DNA from: Ornithinibacillus caprae
GTDB taxonomy: Bacteria; Bacillota; Bacilli; Bacillales; Amphibacillaceae
Direction of reading: 5' to 3'
Assembly (NCBI RefSeq): GCF_009728145.1
Contig: NZ_WOCA01000003.1
Coordinates: forward strand, 62,001 to 126,000
Length of the DNA stretch: 64,000 nt
This document shows positions 35,073 through 44,839 of the stretch, in pieces; within the stretch, counting starts at the first letter, position 1; each line of letters opens with the position of its first letter. A program made the translations under genes and the position numbers. Under the pieces are notes generated by a model. It was not told the origin of the DNA. It saw only the letters and a program-made list of their open reading frames with translations, and searched no databases.

Positions 35073-35993
35073 TCAATATTCTTTTTTGAAGACTTTATCT
35101 ATTTCGACTCGGTCATAGTCCAATATCCACTTGTTACATTCTTTATAAAGTGAATATAAATCCTCTTTATTAGATGCAATAACGTCACAACCTCGATCAT
35201 CATATAAATGGTAAATCATTTTCTTAGTAATATTGACAAAATATATGTCAATTCCACTTCGCGGAAACCCTTTTAAAATTTTCTCTTGATGTGGGAAATC
35301 TTCATAACTAATTGCATTTAAAAGTGATTTAATCGAATGTCTTTCTTTTTACAGTGCAGAACAAATCTATGCGTAACCATTTCTTCATCTTCCAACATAT
35401 TCGGTAAAACTCTATGTTGAAGTTTTCTTACGGTCTCTTTACTCTTTATATATTTCTGGTACACTTTTGTTGGTCTCTTTTGCAAGAATGTATTGTTTTG
35501 TTCACAATGTATATCCGTAATAAGGAACATTTCATCCATATTATTAAACACCTTATTGAATATTGTAACCGTTCTTTCTTTTATTTGCTGAAGATTAATT
35601 TTGTTCTCATGGTCCACCCAAGGCATAGAAATTTCAAATCTGATTCCATATTTCCATAAGTAAAATAGAGGTTGCACTCATAGCGGCGTTGAGTTACCGT
35701 TGGTGTTTCTACGACTCCATTTGGGCACTCATAGCGGTGATGAGTTACTGTTTGACGTTTCTACGACTTCATTTGGGCACTCATACTCGCGATGAGTTAC
35801 CGTTTGGTGTTTCTCCGGCTTCGTTTGGGCACTCATACTCGCGATGAGTTACCGTTTGACGTTTCTCCGACTCCATTTGGGCACTCATAGCGGCGTTGAG
35901 TTACCGTTTGACGTTTCTACGACTTCATTTGGGCACTCTAAGTTCTAAATGCGGAAAATTTTCTCGAATAAGTTTATCTAATTGCTCGTTCAA
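35073..35993 (-). pseudogene. DUF3885 gene split by a 52-bp repeat array and a frameshift
   Basis: The N-terminal codons (TTG start at 35993; LNEQLDKLIRENFPHLELRV) are separated from QPLFYLWKYGIRFEI by the repeat array at 35680-35938. Removing the array with one GCACTC copy restores the frame exactly. Near 35330 a missing base breaks the frame after HCKKKDIRL; the C-terminal half (ISYEDFPHQEKI to ILDYDRVEID) follows in another frame to TGA at 35073. Both the start of the conserved domain and its DDRGCDVIA motif are recognisable. Certainly non-functional as it stands. Confidence 0.85.
35680..35938. repeat. Five-unit 52-bp tandem repeat inserted in the DUF3885 gene
   Basis: Units GAGTTACCGTTTGACGTTTC, TACGACTTCATTTGGGCACT, CATAGCGGCGTT are clearly related to the array at 13729-14470. 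The hexamer GCACTC occurs at 35674-35679 and at 35933-35938, as if duplicated at the insertion or shared with the unit end. Confidence 0.88.
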
Positions 35994-36302
35994 ACCTCAT
36001 TTCTCTTTGCATTTAAGCTTGTTGCTTTATTCATTTTAATTCTCTTTTCAAAAAAATCCTACAACACCTTTTCCACCAAACCATTTTTCAACTATCTCGT
36101 CAATTTCTAAAGAAAATCATTAACATATTCAACTACTTATGTACTTTCAGTCAAAGGATTTCATTTCACTTTAATCGTTGGAAGTTAATGATACACTGTA
36201 GTTAAAGAGGCTATTAAAAGAACTTCTGTGAGTTGTTGATAATCAAGTTTACTAATCTTACTTTTTATCATTATAATTAATTTCTTTTTCTGATAGAGGA
36301 GC
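35994..36302. other. Gene-free gap
   Basis: No gene or strong hairpin seen. Contains eroded array boxes (TTCAACTATCTCGTCAATTT near 36088, TTCAACTACTTATGTACTTT near 36126). Confidence 0.5.
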
Positions 36303-37604
36303 TTATTTCTTGATATAACCGAAAAAAGTCATATCACCGTTTTCATTCCTAGCTATTCTGTATGGCGCAATTTGGTCAGAATATCTTCGAACAAATCTTC
36401 CTTTACCTATCGGATAAATTTCAATATGAAGATTACCCCTGAGCCTAGTAAAGTATAAATTTCCTTTGATGAGTTCTATTTCAATCTTATTTTGTAAGTA
36501 TGTTCCACAATACTCTTTTAACTGTTCTTCGCTAAGGGAATATTCTTCATGAATGTTCGGATGAGTTACATCAACATGATGCAGAATATCAGAGATTGCA
36601 TTCCCCAATCTATATTGATCGATAGCTTCATTATTCGAAAGAATGATTATACAAATATCTTCATCAAAATAATTTTGCATAAAAGTGGTTACACCAAGGT
36701 GATCTCCTCCGTGAGAATATCTGTCTGTACCGTAAACATGGTGGTGTTCCAGTCCATAACAGTAGTTATCTTGGTTCTTGTTGAAAAATCGTGTATAAGT
36801 TTTCTGCGATAGAATTTTCCGATCACGCAAACAGGAATACCATTTGAATAGATCATCGGAGTTTGAAATGATAGAACCTGCACCAATGCTAAATTTTTCG
36901 TTATGATAAGGAGATTTTATGTTTGCATCAAAATCTTTTACATAATTACAAGATCTATTTTTAATCGTTTTACATCCGTCATCAACATAACTGTTCGCCA
37001 TATTCAAAGGTATAAATATGTTGTTACGAATAAAATCTTCATAATTTTCTCCTGAAACATATTCAATAATCCAAGCAAGTAGATTATAATTCGAAATATT
37101 GTAATCAAACTCTTTTCCTGATGGATTTATAGGTTTTTTATTAATATATAAATTAAAAAAATCGATTCTTGAGTAATTCATTCTATTATATTCAGCAAAA
37201 AAATCATTCTCAAAATTATAGAAATTATATAACCCTGAAGTATGTGATAATAAGTGATGTACAGTAATCGAATCATCGATCTTCAAATCTATAGGGAGGA
37301 AAAGATTTGCAGGTTTATCGATATCTAACATTTTTTTGTCATATAAGAGCATGATTGCAAAGGCAGTAAACTGTTTAGACATAGAGGCAATGGAGAAGCA
37401 AGATTTTATTTCATTTTTAATTCCAAACTCAATACTTGAATAACCATATGCTCTTTCAAAAAGAATTTCATCTTTTTTAATGACTTGAATAACCCCGTAA
37501 AAGTCCCACAAATTAAGATAATTATTTATATATGTGTCAAGTTTCATAGATACCTCTTGCATCAGTTCTCTCCTCACAACTTTTCTCTTCGTATTTTCAT
37601 TCAT
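36303..37604 (-). CDS. Serine hydrolase, class C beta-lactamase / penicillin-binding-like
   Basis: 433 residues. SxxK motif SMSK (74-77) in SIASMSKQFTAF, the Tyr motif in DYNISNYNLLAW, and a third-motif HGG in RYSHGGDHLG. A C-terminal beta domain (about 340-433) follows. No signal peptide, so cytosolic. Overlaps the upstream paralog by four bases (ATGA). Could be an esterase, a D-peptidase or a resistance enzyme. Confidence 0.85.
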   Translation of the reverse strand: MNENTKRKVVRRELMQEVSMKLDTYINNYLNLWDFYGVIQVIKKDEILFERAYGYSSIEFGIKNEIKSCFSIASMSKQFTAFAIMLLYDKKMLDIDKPANLFLPIDLKIDDSITVHHLLSHTSGLYNFYNFENDFFAEYNRMNYSRIDFFNLYINKKPINPSGKEFDYNISNYNLLAWIIEYVSGENYEDFIRNNIFIPLNMANSYVDDGCKTIKNRSCNYVKDFDANIKSPYHNEKFSIGAGSIISNSDDLFKWYSCLRDRKILSQKTYTRFFNKNQDNYCYGLEHHHVYGTDRYSHGGDHLGVTTFMQNYFDEDICIIILSNNEAIDQYRLGNAISDILHHVDVTHPNIHEEYSLSEEQLKEYCGTYLQNKIEIELIKGNLYFTRLRGNLHIEIYPIGKGRFVRRYSDQIAPYRIARNENGDMTFFGYIKK

Positions 37605-38512
37605 ACCAAACTCCGTAAATACTCTTCAAAATAGAGTTTAGGTAAATGTTTTCTATTATCTTGTAATTGACTTTTTGCTACTGCAACTATATTTAACTTT
37701 GGGACTACGAATATATATTGTCCAAAAATTCCATTAGCATAGTAATAATCAATTGAATCCTTCGTTTTATTGCTCTCAAACGTCCATAGTTGAAAACCGT
37801 ACCCGTAAGTTCCGTACTCTGAGAATCCGACATTTTTGTAAGCAGAAGTAGACTGTGATACCCAAATCGGTGAAATAATCTGCTTCGCATTATATCTTCC
37901 ATTATTTAAAAATAATAAGCCAATTTTCATCATATCATCAATGTTCATAGATAAACTAAAGCCACCTTCATAAATACCTTGAGGGTCAGATCTCCAACTA
38001 TACTTGTTAATTCCTAATGGTTTGAAGAGGCTTTCATTTGCAAAATCAGCTGTTGAAACGTCAGTAACCTTAGTAATAATGGCACTAAGCAAATGTGAAT
38101 TCCCTGAATTATACTGAAAGGTTGTTCCAGGATTATAAATAGCAGGCTGCTCCAAAATAGAATTAACCCAGTTTTTTGATGCTTGATAATTAGCTACTTT
38201 AAGACCAGAAGTCATTGTAAGTAAATGAAAGATTGTAATATTTCTTTTACTTGATTCATTATTATTTATTATATCAGGGAAATAGTTATATATGGGATAA
38301 TGTATAGTTTGAATTAAACCTCTATCTATTAAAATGCCAATTAAGATAGATGTAATACTTTTGGTAATAGAATAAACTTTCGAATGCTTTTCTTGGACCT
38401 TCTTATTCTTAAAATACTCAAAAACCCTTTTTTCATCTTTGTTTATGATAAAACCCTCTATTCGACAACTTTTAAGATTTTTTTCTAAATTTTCATATGA
38501 ATTATGTTCCAT
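37601..38512 (-). CDS. Serine hydrolase, beta-lactamase family (paralog)
   Basis: 303 residues; SxxK motif SITK (48-51) in VYSITKSITS, Tyr motif in FQYNSGNSHLLS, and a YANGIFGQY segment in place of HxG. No signal peptide. Translationally coupled to the longer hydrolase downstream; the two share fold but little identity. Confidence 0.83.
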   Translation of the reverse strand: MEHNSYENLEKNLKSCRIEGFIINKDEKRVFEYFKNKKVQEKHSKVYSITKSITSILIGILIDRGLIQTIHYPIYNYFPDIINNNESSKRNITIFHLLTMTSGLKVANYQASKNWVNSILEQPAIYNPGTTFQYNSGNSHLLSAIITKVTDVSTADFANESLFKPLGINKYSWRSDPQGIYEGGFSLSMNIDDMMKIGLLFLNNGRYNAKQIISPIWVSQSTSAYKNVGFSEYGTYGYGFQLWTFESNKTKDSIDYYYANGIFGQYIFVVPKLNIVAVAKSQLQDNRKHLPKLYFEEYLRSLV

Positions 38513-38640
38513 ATTTTCTATAAGTACACCTCATTTAACTTTTGATAACATTATTGATTCCTTATTTTAAGTATGATATCTAACAACAATCCACTTATCT
38601 TCGCTGTAAATGTGTATACCATTCTTTTATTCTTATTCAT

Positions 38641-38712
38641 CAATAATGCCTTGTTAACTTAACACTCCGATGATCGACTTTTTTAAATATTGACTCCGTT
38701 ACTTTAATATAA
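38641..38712 (-). repeat. Short array element, centre deleted (72 bp)
   Basis: Right box AATGCCTTGTTAACTTAACA joined directly to half of the hairpin (CGATGATCGACTTTTTT), then left box TATTGACTCCGTTACTTTAA. The other hairpin arm and the promoter block are missing. Confidence 0.72.
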
Positions 38713-38721
38713 ATGACTGAT

Positions 38722-39144
38722 TTATGTATGGTTATTCTTAAAAAAACTTGAGGTTATTTTAGTCAAAAAACGAAGAACTAAATAAATAATAAAAAAATTA
38801 AATACAAAACCTAATATCTCAAAGTTAACATAGCCATTCGAATAATAACTGAACCATTGAGCAGGGAACCCATAATAATAATTACCATTTTCGATATAAA
38901 CTCCTAGAACTGGTACAAACGCAAACCCTATCGTAATAATATAACTTACGAAATACAAGTTTTTATAAATTCTCATATCTTTTCCAAATAAATATACCCC
39001 AACCAGACCTATTATCAGAGAACCAATAATAACAATTATTAAAAAAATAGGTTCACCTATATTGTTATACATCCTATTGCTTAAAATCATTAGTAATAGT
39101 AATAAACTAATAATATAAAAAAACTGAAATTTACCCTTTTTCAT
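38722..39144 (-). CDS. Four-helix membrane protein
   Basis: 140 residues, hydrophobic segments about 7-23, 31-51, 64-83 and 110-128, with an aromatic loop ENGNYYYGFPAQWFSYYSNG. Unrecognised. A left box (38683-38712) lies right after its stop. Confidence 0.62.
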   Translation of the reverse strand: MKKGKFQFFYIISLLLLLMILSNRMYNNIGEPIFLIIVIIGSLIIGLVGVYLFGKDMRIYKNLYFVSYIITIGFAFVPVLGVYIENGNYYYGFPAQWFSYYSNGYVNFEILGFVFNFFIIYLVLRFLTKITSSFFKNNHT

Positions 39145-39182
39145 AATTACCCCCTTATTTTTTTAAACTAATCGATTTTCTT

Positions 39183-39211
39183 TCTCAACTAATAGCACCC
39201 TTTGTTGTAAA
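39183..39211 (-). repeat. Array left box after the P-loop kinase gene
   Basis: CAACTAATAGCACCCTTTGT on the plus strand, ending three bases from the kinase stop codon. Confidence 0.5.
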
Positions 39212-39213
39212 AA

Positions 39214-39741
39214 TTAATATTTGAATGAAGGATTTTCTCTTATATTCAGAAAGATTTCATCTAAATCTGATGGCTGTAAGTAGGTTGTATTATAGAGAAA
39301 GCGTTTATCTATTCCTTTACTTTCAAAATCATTCATTAATTCTAAACATCTTACTCCCATCTGATGTTCTTTAAACCTTAAAGCATCTCTTCTCAACAGT
39401 TCAGCACTATCGACCCATAATACAACATATATAATTTCTACGCTTTTTACCTCAGCATAAATCTTTTGAGAAAATTTTTCTACTTCTTCTGGAAAAGCAA
39501 CATAATCAATGATTACATTCATATTCGCCTGAACAAAATTGATACTTAAGTCGGCTATATTTTCCCAAGTTAGTGAAAGTAATTCTTCGCTTTCCCACGG
39601 TGGAAGGTATCCACCAATAACCATATGATTGATAAAATCCCCCTCAATATAAGCACTATTGTCAAACTGTACAGCAAGACCCTTTGAAGTTGTGGATTTA
39701 CCAACTCCTGCTGGTCCAGATATAATATAAATTGTATTCAT
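39214..39741 (-). CDS. P-loop small-molecule kinase-like NTPase
   Basis: 175 residues; Walker A GPAGVGKST at residues 9-17, SAYIEGDFINHM as the DxD-like lid region and VVLWVDSAELLRRDALRF as the arginine-bearing lid. Related to chloramphenicol phosphotransferase/shikimate-kinase-like proteins. Substrate unknown. I chose the ATG preceded by GTGG rather than the ORF start at 39768. Confidence 0.78.
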   Translation of the reverse strand: MNTIYIISGPAGVGKSTTSKGLAVQFDNSAYIEGDFINHMVIGGYLPPWESEELLSLTWENIADLSINFVQANMNVIIDYVAFPEEVEKFSQKIYAEVKSVEIIYVVLWVDSAELLRRDALRFKEHQMGVRCLELMNDFESKGIDKRFLYNTTYLQPSDLDEIFLNIRENPSFKY

Positions 39742-40051
39742 TAATTCCACCCACTTTTTAAAGTACATATGTAATTTAAATATTCACATCTATCGTTTTT
39801 TATTTTACCATATATTCAGAATACTTATAATCCACCCCATCTATTTTTAGGTTCTGCTCCCAAATGTAGTTATTCCTCCGCTTTTCTTTTCAAAAATGTA
39901 TAGTATATTCTACTACTATAAAAAAAACTTTCTCCCAAAATTGGGAAAAAGTCTAAAGATTGAACAAGAGTAGAGAAAGGAAATATAACAATTTAAGGAT
40001 GTAGTCACAGTTAGAAAACACTGAATACGGATTGAAAATCGATTGAAACCA

Positions 40052-40909
40052 CTATCGTTGCGAGATTAAGAGATCCAAAAATACCTCTAAATTTTTTGAA
40101 ACCCATTTACCCTTATGGATTGCTGTATAAATCCCCAATGATTGGGATTCTCCATTTACTTGTAATTCCTCAATCAATCCATTGTCTAATTCTTCTTTAA
40201 TTATAAATTGGGGAAGCATAGATTTTCCTAGTCCGCATAGAACACACTTTTTAATTGCCTCAACACTGGGTAATTCTACTTTTGATATAGATTCATATCC
40301 TTCATTTTTTATATATTGTTCTACAGCAGGACGCCAACTACATGAATATTCTGTAACAAGCATCGTATCTGGTGTCGTATTATTTACTTTTCTAACAGAT
40401 TTTATCAGAGAAAGGGTTTCATCCTTTATTTTTTCAGTAGTTAAATCTTTTACACTCCAATTAGGTAATTCGACTAGAATCGCAACGTCTATATCATCAT
40501 TCTTTAATTGCGATGACAAATCCTCATAATGAAGGGATTTTAGTGTTAATTCAACGTTTGGATACTTTTCCATAAATTCCATAATGATAGCCGGCAACCA
40601 GTAGATCATCAAGGATTCACTTGCTCCGATAGTAAGTTGACCAGAAGGCCCATCTGATGTATTTATTACCTCTTTGGACTTAGAATAAAGTTTTATAATG
40701 TCTATTGCGTATGGAAAAAAGTCTTTACCTGCTTGAGTTAAAGTAATATTTCTACCTAAACGATCAAATAACGGTTTCCCTAACTCTTCCTCTAATTCCT
40801 TGATATGTCCAGTAACTGATGACTGGGCATATCCTAATTCTTCAGCAGCTTTCTTAAACCCACCAGTCTCAACAATGGTTTTAAAGGTAATAAGGTGGCG
40901 AAGTTCCAT
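40052..40909 (-). CDS. LysR family transcriptional regulator
   Basis: 285 residues; HTH in GGFKKAAEELGYAQSSVTGHIKELEEELG (16-44) and a typical effector domain. Divergent from the two reductase genes at 41044 and 41658. The gap carries two TTTTACTGAA repeats (about 40935 and 40970), candidate binding half-sites. Confidence 0.9.
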   Translation of the reverse strand: MELRHLITFKTIVETGGFKKAAEELGYAQSSVTGHIKELEEELGKPLFDRLGRNITLTQAGKDFFPYAIDIIKLYSKSKEVINTSDGPSGQLTIGASESLMIYWLPAIIMEFMEKYPNVELTLKSLHYEDLSSQLKNDDIDVAILVELPNWSVKDLTTEKIKDETLSLIKSVRKVNNTTPDTMLVTEYSCSWRPAVEQYIKNEGYESISKVELPSVEAIKKCVLCGLGKSMLPQFIIKEELDNGLIEELQVNGESQSLGIYTAIHKGKWVSKNLEVFLDLLISQR

Positions 40910-41043
40910 TTCATACCTCTTTTCTACTTTATTATCATTTTTACTGAATCAATATATCGAAAACATCTATTTTACTGAACTTAATTCTTACTATAAACTG
41001 AACGTATAACATTTTCAAATAAAAAAAGAAAGGGTTAGAGTAT

Positions 41044-41619
41044 ATGAAAATATTAACTGTTATAACTCATCCCAGAAAAGATTCCTTAACATTTAAGGTT
41101 GCCAACCGATTTGTTCAAGGATTAATAGACGCAGGGCATGAAGCTGAAATATTAGATTTATATCGTAGCAATTTTGATCCGGTTTTATGGGAGAAAGATG
41201 AACCGACATGGGCTACTAATACCCAAAAGTTCTCACCCGAAGTTGAAGTAGAAATGGAAAGATTGAAAAAAGTTGACGCATTGGCATTTGTATTTCCGCT
41301 TTGGTGGTGGAGTATGCCAGCCATGTTAAAGGGATACATTGATCGTGTATGGAACTACGGATTTGCTTATGGACCGAATAAATTGAATCACCAACATGTA
41401 TTATGGCTTAGCCTAGCCGGTGCCCCTATTGAAAGATTTACTAAAAGACGTTACGACAAGATGATGGACCATTACTTTAACATAGGTTTAGCAGATTATT
41501 GTGGAATTCCAAGTTCAGATTTTAAGCTCTTATATGAAACAATAGGTGCAAAACCGGGCTATATGGAAAATTGGCTAAATCAAGCCTATAAATTAGGATT
41601 AGAGTATGCCAAGAATTAA
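41044..41619 (+). CDS. NAD(P)H-dependent oxidoreductase, flavodoxin fold (KefF/YwrO/QR2-like)
   Basis: 191 residues; ITHPRKDSLTFKVANRF binds the flavin phosphate, PLWWWSMPAMLKGYIDRVWNYGFAY is the family active-site segment. Two-electron reduction of quinones or nitro compounds. RBS AAAGGG. First gene of a two-gene unit likely controlled by the divergent LysR protein. Confidence 0.88.
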   Translation: MKILTVITHPRKDSLTFKVANRFVQGLIDAGHEAEILDLYRSNFDPVLWEKDEPTWATNTQKFSPEVEVEMERLKKVDALAFVFPLWWWSMPAMLKGYIDRVWNYGFAYGPNKLNHQHVLWLSLAGAPIERFTKRRYDKMMDHYFNIGLADYCGIPSSDFKLLYETIGAKPGYMENWLNQAYKLGLEYAKN

Positions 41620-41657
41620 TAAATTTTCGACCGATTTACAGAAGGAGTTGTTATTCA

Positions 41658-42212
41658 ATGAGCATTATGGCACTTTTAGGGAGTTCAAGAAGAAATGGTA
41701 ATACAGAGTATCTAGTAAATAAGGCTTTACAGGATATTGACCACAAAACCATCTATCTATTGGAAAATGAAATAAAACCTATAGTAGATAAGAGACATGC
41801 AAATGAAAATTTTAGTGATGTAAATGATGATTATGAAAGGTTATTCTTAGAGTTTCTAAAACATGACACTCTATTTTTCGTCACACCATTATATTGGTTT
41901 GGAATGTCTGGTCAATTAAAGAATTTCATTGATAGATGGAGTCAATATTTAAGGGATAATCGTTTTGATTTCAAAGAAGAAATGAAAAAGAAAAAAGCTT
42001 ATGTTATTGTTGTTGGAAACAATCCAGATCCCAAAATCTCCGCACTACCACTGATACAACAGTTTGATTATATTTTCAACTATGTAGGAATTGAATTTGT
42101 CGATTATATTATTGGTAAAGCAAACAAACCAAATGAAATTTTAAAAGACTCGTCTGCATTAAAAAAAGCAAATTTATGGAATGAAAAGTTGAAAAGTTCT
42201 ACCGTTAAGTAG
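41658..42212 (+). CDS. NADPH-dependent FMN reductase-like protein
   Basis: 184 residues; GSSRRNGNTEYLVNKAL (8-24) flavin-phosphate loop and PLYWFGMSGQLKNFIDRWSQY. Flavodoxin-like azoreductase/nitroreductase group. Follows the first reductase by 38 bases with AGAAGGAG. Confidence 0.87.
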   Translation: MSIMALLGSSRRNGNTEYLVNKALQDIDHKTIYLLENEIKPIVDKRHANENFSDVNDDYERLFLEFLKHDTLFFVTPLYWFGMSGQLKNFIDRWSQYLRDNRFDFKEEMKKKKAYVIVVGNNPDPKISALPLIQQFDYIFNYVGIEFVDYIIGKANKPNEILKDSSALKKANLWNEKLKSSTVK

Positions 42213-42333
42213 ATACTGATTGAGAATTTTTTAGATAGACAAAAAAGGTTATAACCAGGCAGGCCCTAATATGAACAAACAAATGAAAAAGGTGAATTGT
42301 GATCATTTCTTTCTAATGTTGCTTGCATTTACA

Positions 42334-42360
42334 AGGCTTGGGAATAATGTTTCCAAGCCT
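42334..42360. terminator. Hairpin between convergent genes
   Basis: AGGCTTGGGAA and TTTCCAAGCCT, 11-base arms with one G-U pair, five-base loop, followed by CGTTCATC. It lies between the reductase operon and the MocR gene. No other feature in 42213-42522. Confidence 0.55.
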
Positions 42361-42522
42361 CGTTCATCTAATTCTTGCAACTCGTATACTGTATGCCGAT
42401 AAACTATCTTATTTACAAATAACCTGCTGAGACTCATGATTCCCTTCCACTTTCCCGTGGATTATTACATAGACATGAGAACGTTCTCTGAATCCAAGAA
42501 TACCTTTTGGATTTTTTCTGAT

Positions 42523-43917
42523 TCAATATGTCTCTATGGCTTTTTTAAGTCTTCTAACACCTTCTTCTATTTTTTCAGTTGGTAAGCTCCCGTATCCCAT
42601 AACAATCTTATTGGAATGTTTGCCTTTTAAAATAGAATACTGTTCAACCGAGTAAATTTTCACAGAATGCTCTTGTATCCAATGAATTAGACGCTTACTA
42701 AATTTGATGGATGGAAATTCTACCACTAAATGCATTCCAGCGGCATGTCCCAAAATCGAACAATCCGAGAAATGTTGATTTAAACTCTTGACCAGTGCCT
42801 CTCTTCTTTGTTTGTAAATTCTCTTCATCTTTCGAACATGACGCTCAATATAGCCTTCTTTGATAAAACGAGCTAGTATCATTTGCTCTAGGGATGAATT
42901 ATGTCTATCAGTAAACCACTTTATTTTTTTGAAACGATCTATTAATTTTGTTGGCAATACAACATACCCAATCCTTAAAGAAGGAGATAAAATTTTACTA
43001 AATGTACCTACATAAATCACTCGATCTGGTTTAAGCCCCTGAACGGAAGGTATAGGAGTTCCCTCATATGTAAATTCACTATCATAATCATCTTCAACTA
43101 TATAGCAGTTAAATTTACGTGCATATTCGATAAGTTGAATTCTCCTTTGAATGGTTAAGGTTCCTCCTAACGGAAATTGATGAGAAGGAAGTATGAATAC
43201 AAACCCAGGAGGATTCACCTGTGAAAGTTCCTCTGGTTTAATACCTTTATCATCAACAGGAATTGGAGATATGGCAGCACCACCATAGGAAAATATGGTT
43301 CGCATCTCATCACTCACTGGATCTTCAACAGCAACATATTCGTTATTTTTTATTAATAGGTTGGTAATTAATGATAATGCCTGAGTTGCCCCGGAAGTAA
43401 TCATGATTTGATCAGGATGACTTACGACTCCTCTGTTCCTTAAAAGATACCTAGATAACTCCTCTTTTAGTTCTATAATGCCCTCTGAAGAATGATAGCC
43501 AAAGATAGAATTTGGGGCATCATAGTACACTTCTTTAGCCAATCTCCCCCATATTTTTCTGGGAAAATGATCCATAGCAGGTGTTGCAGCCTTGAAGTCA
43601 ATTAATTCCTTGTTGGTATTCTCATGATGCTTTTCCTCTGAGTTATAGGATTGTTGATGTTGACTCTTATTAAATGTTGATCCCGGAGCAACATACGTCC
43701 CAGATCTTGGACGAACGATTAAATACCCCTCTGCGACTAACTGATCATAGACTTCAATAATAATGTTTCGAGAAACACCAAGAGAGTTTGATAATTCCCT
43801 TGTGGAAGGCATTTTGTCATTAACTTTTACAGTTCCATTTAAAATATAATCTCTTAGCTGTTCATAAACCTGCAATGTTAACGTCTTTTTATCTGATCGA
43901 CTTACTTGAAACCACAT
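42523..43917 (-). CDS. MocR/PdxR-type regulator (GntR HTH fused to aminotransferase domain)
   Basis: 464 residues: GntR winged helix about 12-75 (MPSTRELSNSLGVSRNIIIEVYDQLVAEGYL), linker, class I aminotransferase fold about 105-460 with PLP lysine in VGTFSKILSPSLRIGY. Such proteins bind PLP-amino acid adducts. Divergent from an Asp/Glu racemase gene, with long palindromic half-sites between, so it probably controls the racemase. Confidence 0.92.
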   Translation of the reverse strand: MWFQVSRSDKKTLTLQVYEQLRDYILNGTVKVNDKMPSTRELSNSLGVSRNIIIEVYDQLVAEGYLIVRPRSGTYVAPGSTFNKSQHQQSYNSEEKHHENTNKELIDFKAATPAMDHFPRKIWGRLAKEVYYDAPNSIFGYHSSEGIIELKEELSRYLLRNRGVVSHPDQIMITSGATQALSLITNLLIKNNEYVAVEDPVSDEMRTIFSYGGAAISPIPVDDKGIKPEELSQVNPPGFVFILPSHQFPLGGTLTIQRRIQLIEYARKFNCYIVEDDYDSEFTYEGTPIPSVQGLKPDRVIYVGTFSKILSPSLRIGYVVLPTKLIDRFKKIKWFTDRHNSSLEQMILARFIKEGYIERHVRKMKRIYKQRREALVKSLNQHFSDCSILGHAAGMHLVVEFPSIKFSKRLIHWIQEHSVKIYSVEQYSILKGKHSNKIVMGYGSLPTEKIEEGVRRLKKAIETY

Positions 43918-43938
43918 GAGATTATCACCACCATTAAT

Positions 43939-43983
43939 CTGGTACTATAAAAATCTATTTTTTTTGGATCTATATAATACCAG
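43939..43983. promoter_or_regulatory. MocR-type operator (spaced inverted half-sites)
   Basis: CTGGTACTATA (43939-43949) and TATAATACCAG (43973-43983) are inverted copies with one mismatch and centres about 34 bases apart. The right arm abuts the TATAAT (43984-43989) of the racemase promoter. Confidence 0.65.
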
Positions 43984-44024
43984 TATAATATGCTATTTTT
44001 GAATTAATGTAAAGGAGGCGTATT

Positions 44025-44744
44025 GTGGTGAAAACTATTGGATTAATTGGTGGATTAAGCTGGGAATCAACAAGTGTTTATTATTCTTATATCAATCGAT
44101 ATGTTCAACGGGAATTAGGTGGTATACATTCTGCCAAATGTTTAATTTATTCGTTTGATTTTGAAGAAATTGCATCACTTCAAAGATCAGGTAATTGGGA
44201 AGTAGCAACAAGTAGAATGGTAGAGGCTGCAAAATGCTTAGAAAAAGGTGGTGCAGAACTGATAGTAATATGTACAAATACAATGCATCTCATGGCAGAT
44301 GATATCAAGAAAGCTTGCAATATACCGTTAATTCATATCGTAGATTGTGTTGTTAGCGAAATTCAAAACCAGTCTATTTCCAGAGTTGGTTTACTCGGCA
44401 CAAAATTTACGATGGAACAATCTTTCTACAAGAAATTGCTAAACAAGCACGACATTGATGTTCTAATACCAAGTGAAAAAGATAGGCAAGTCATACATGA
44501 TGTCATTTTCAATGAATTGTGTAAAGGAAATTTGAAGGACTCGTCTAAAGAGAAGTATTTAGATATTATAAGAAAATTAGTAGAGGATGGTGCGGAAGGC
44601 ATCATTCTAGGGTGTACAGAAATTCCGTTATTGATCAAACAAGATGATACAGAAATTCCACTATTTGATACTACGCAAATACACGCAAATAAAGTTGCAG
44701 AACTTGGATTACAAGATAAAAGCAACAGTCCATTAACTATCTAA
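44025..44744 (+). CDS. Aspartate/glutamate racemase family protein
   Basis: 239 residues; LIGGLSWEST at the N-terminus, catalytic Cys83 in VICTNTMH and Cys198 in ILGCTEIPLL. Interconverts L- and D-Asp or Glu (or a related amino acid) without a cofactor. Upstream ATG or GTG choice differs by one codon; GGAGG precedes both. Likely under the divergent MocR protein. Confidence 0.9.
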   Translation: MVKTIGLIGGLSWESTSVYYSYINRYVQRELGGIHSAKCLIYSFDFEEIASLQRSGNWEVATSRMVEAAKCLEKGGAELIVICTNTMHLMADDIKKACNIPLIHIVDCVVSEIQNQSISRVGLLGTKFTMEQSFYKKLLNKHDIDVLIPSEKDRQVIHDVIFNELCKGNLKDSSKEKYLDIIRKLVEDGAEGIILGCTEIPLLIKQDDTEIPLFDTTQIHANKVAELGLQDKSNSPLTI

Positions 44745-44774
44745 AAGAATATGGAGTATTTTAGTAGGTTACTA

Positions 44775-44832
44775 GGACAGGTTTTATATCTAGAGTTTTC
44801 AAATACTGAGTACACTGGGGCCTGTCCGTTTT
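44775..44832 (+). terminator. Probable terminator of the racemase gene
   Basis: GGACAGG (44775-44781) and CCTGTCC (44821-44827) followed by GTTTTTG, with a 39-base loop. The long loop lowers confidence. Confidence 0.45.
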
Positions 44833-44839
44833 TGCTATA

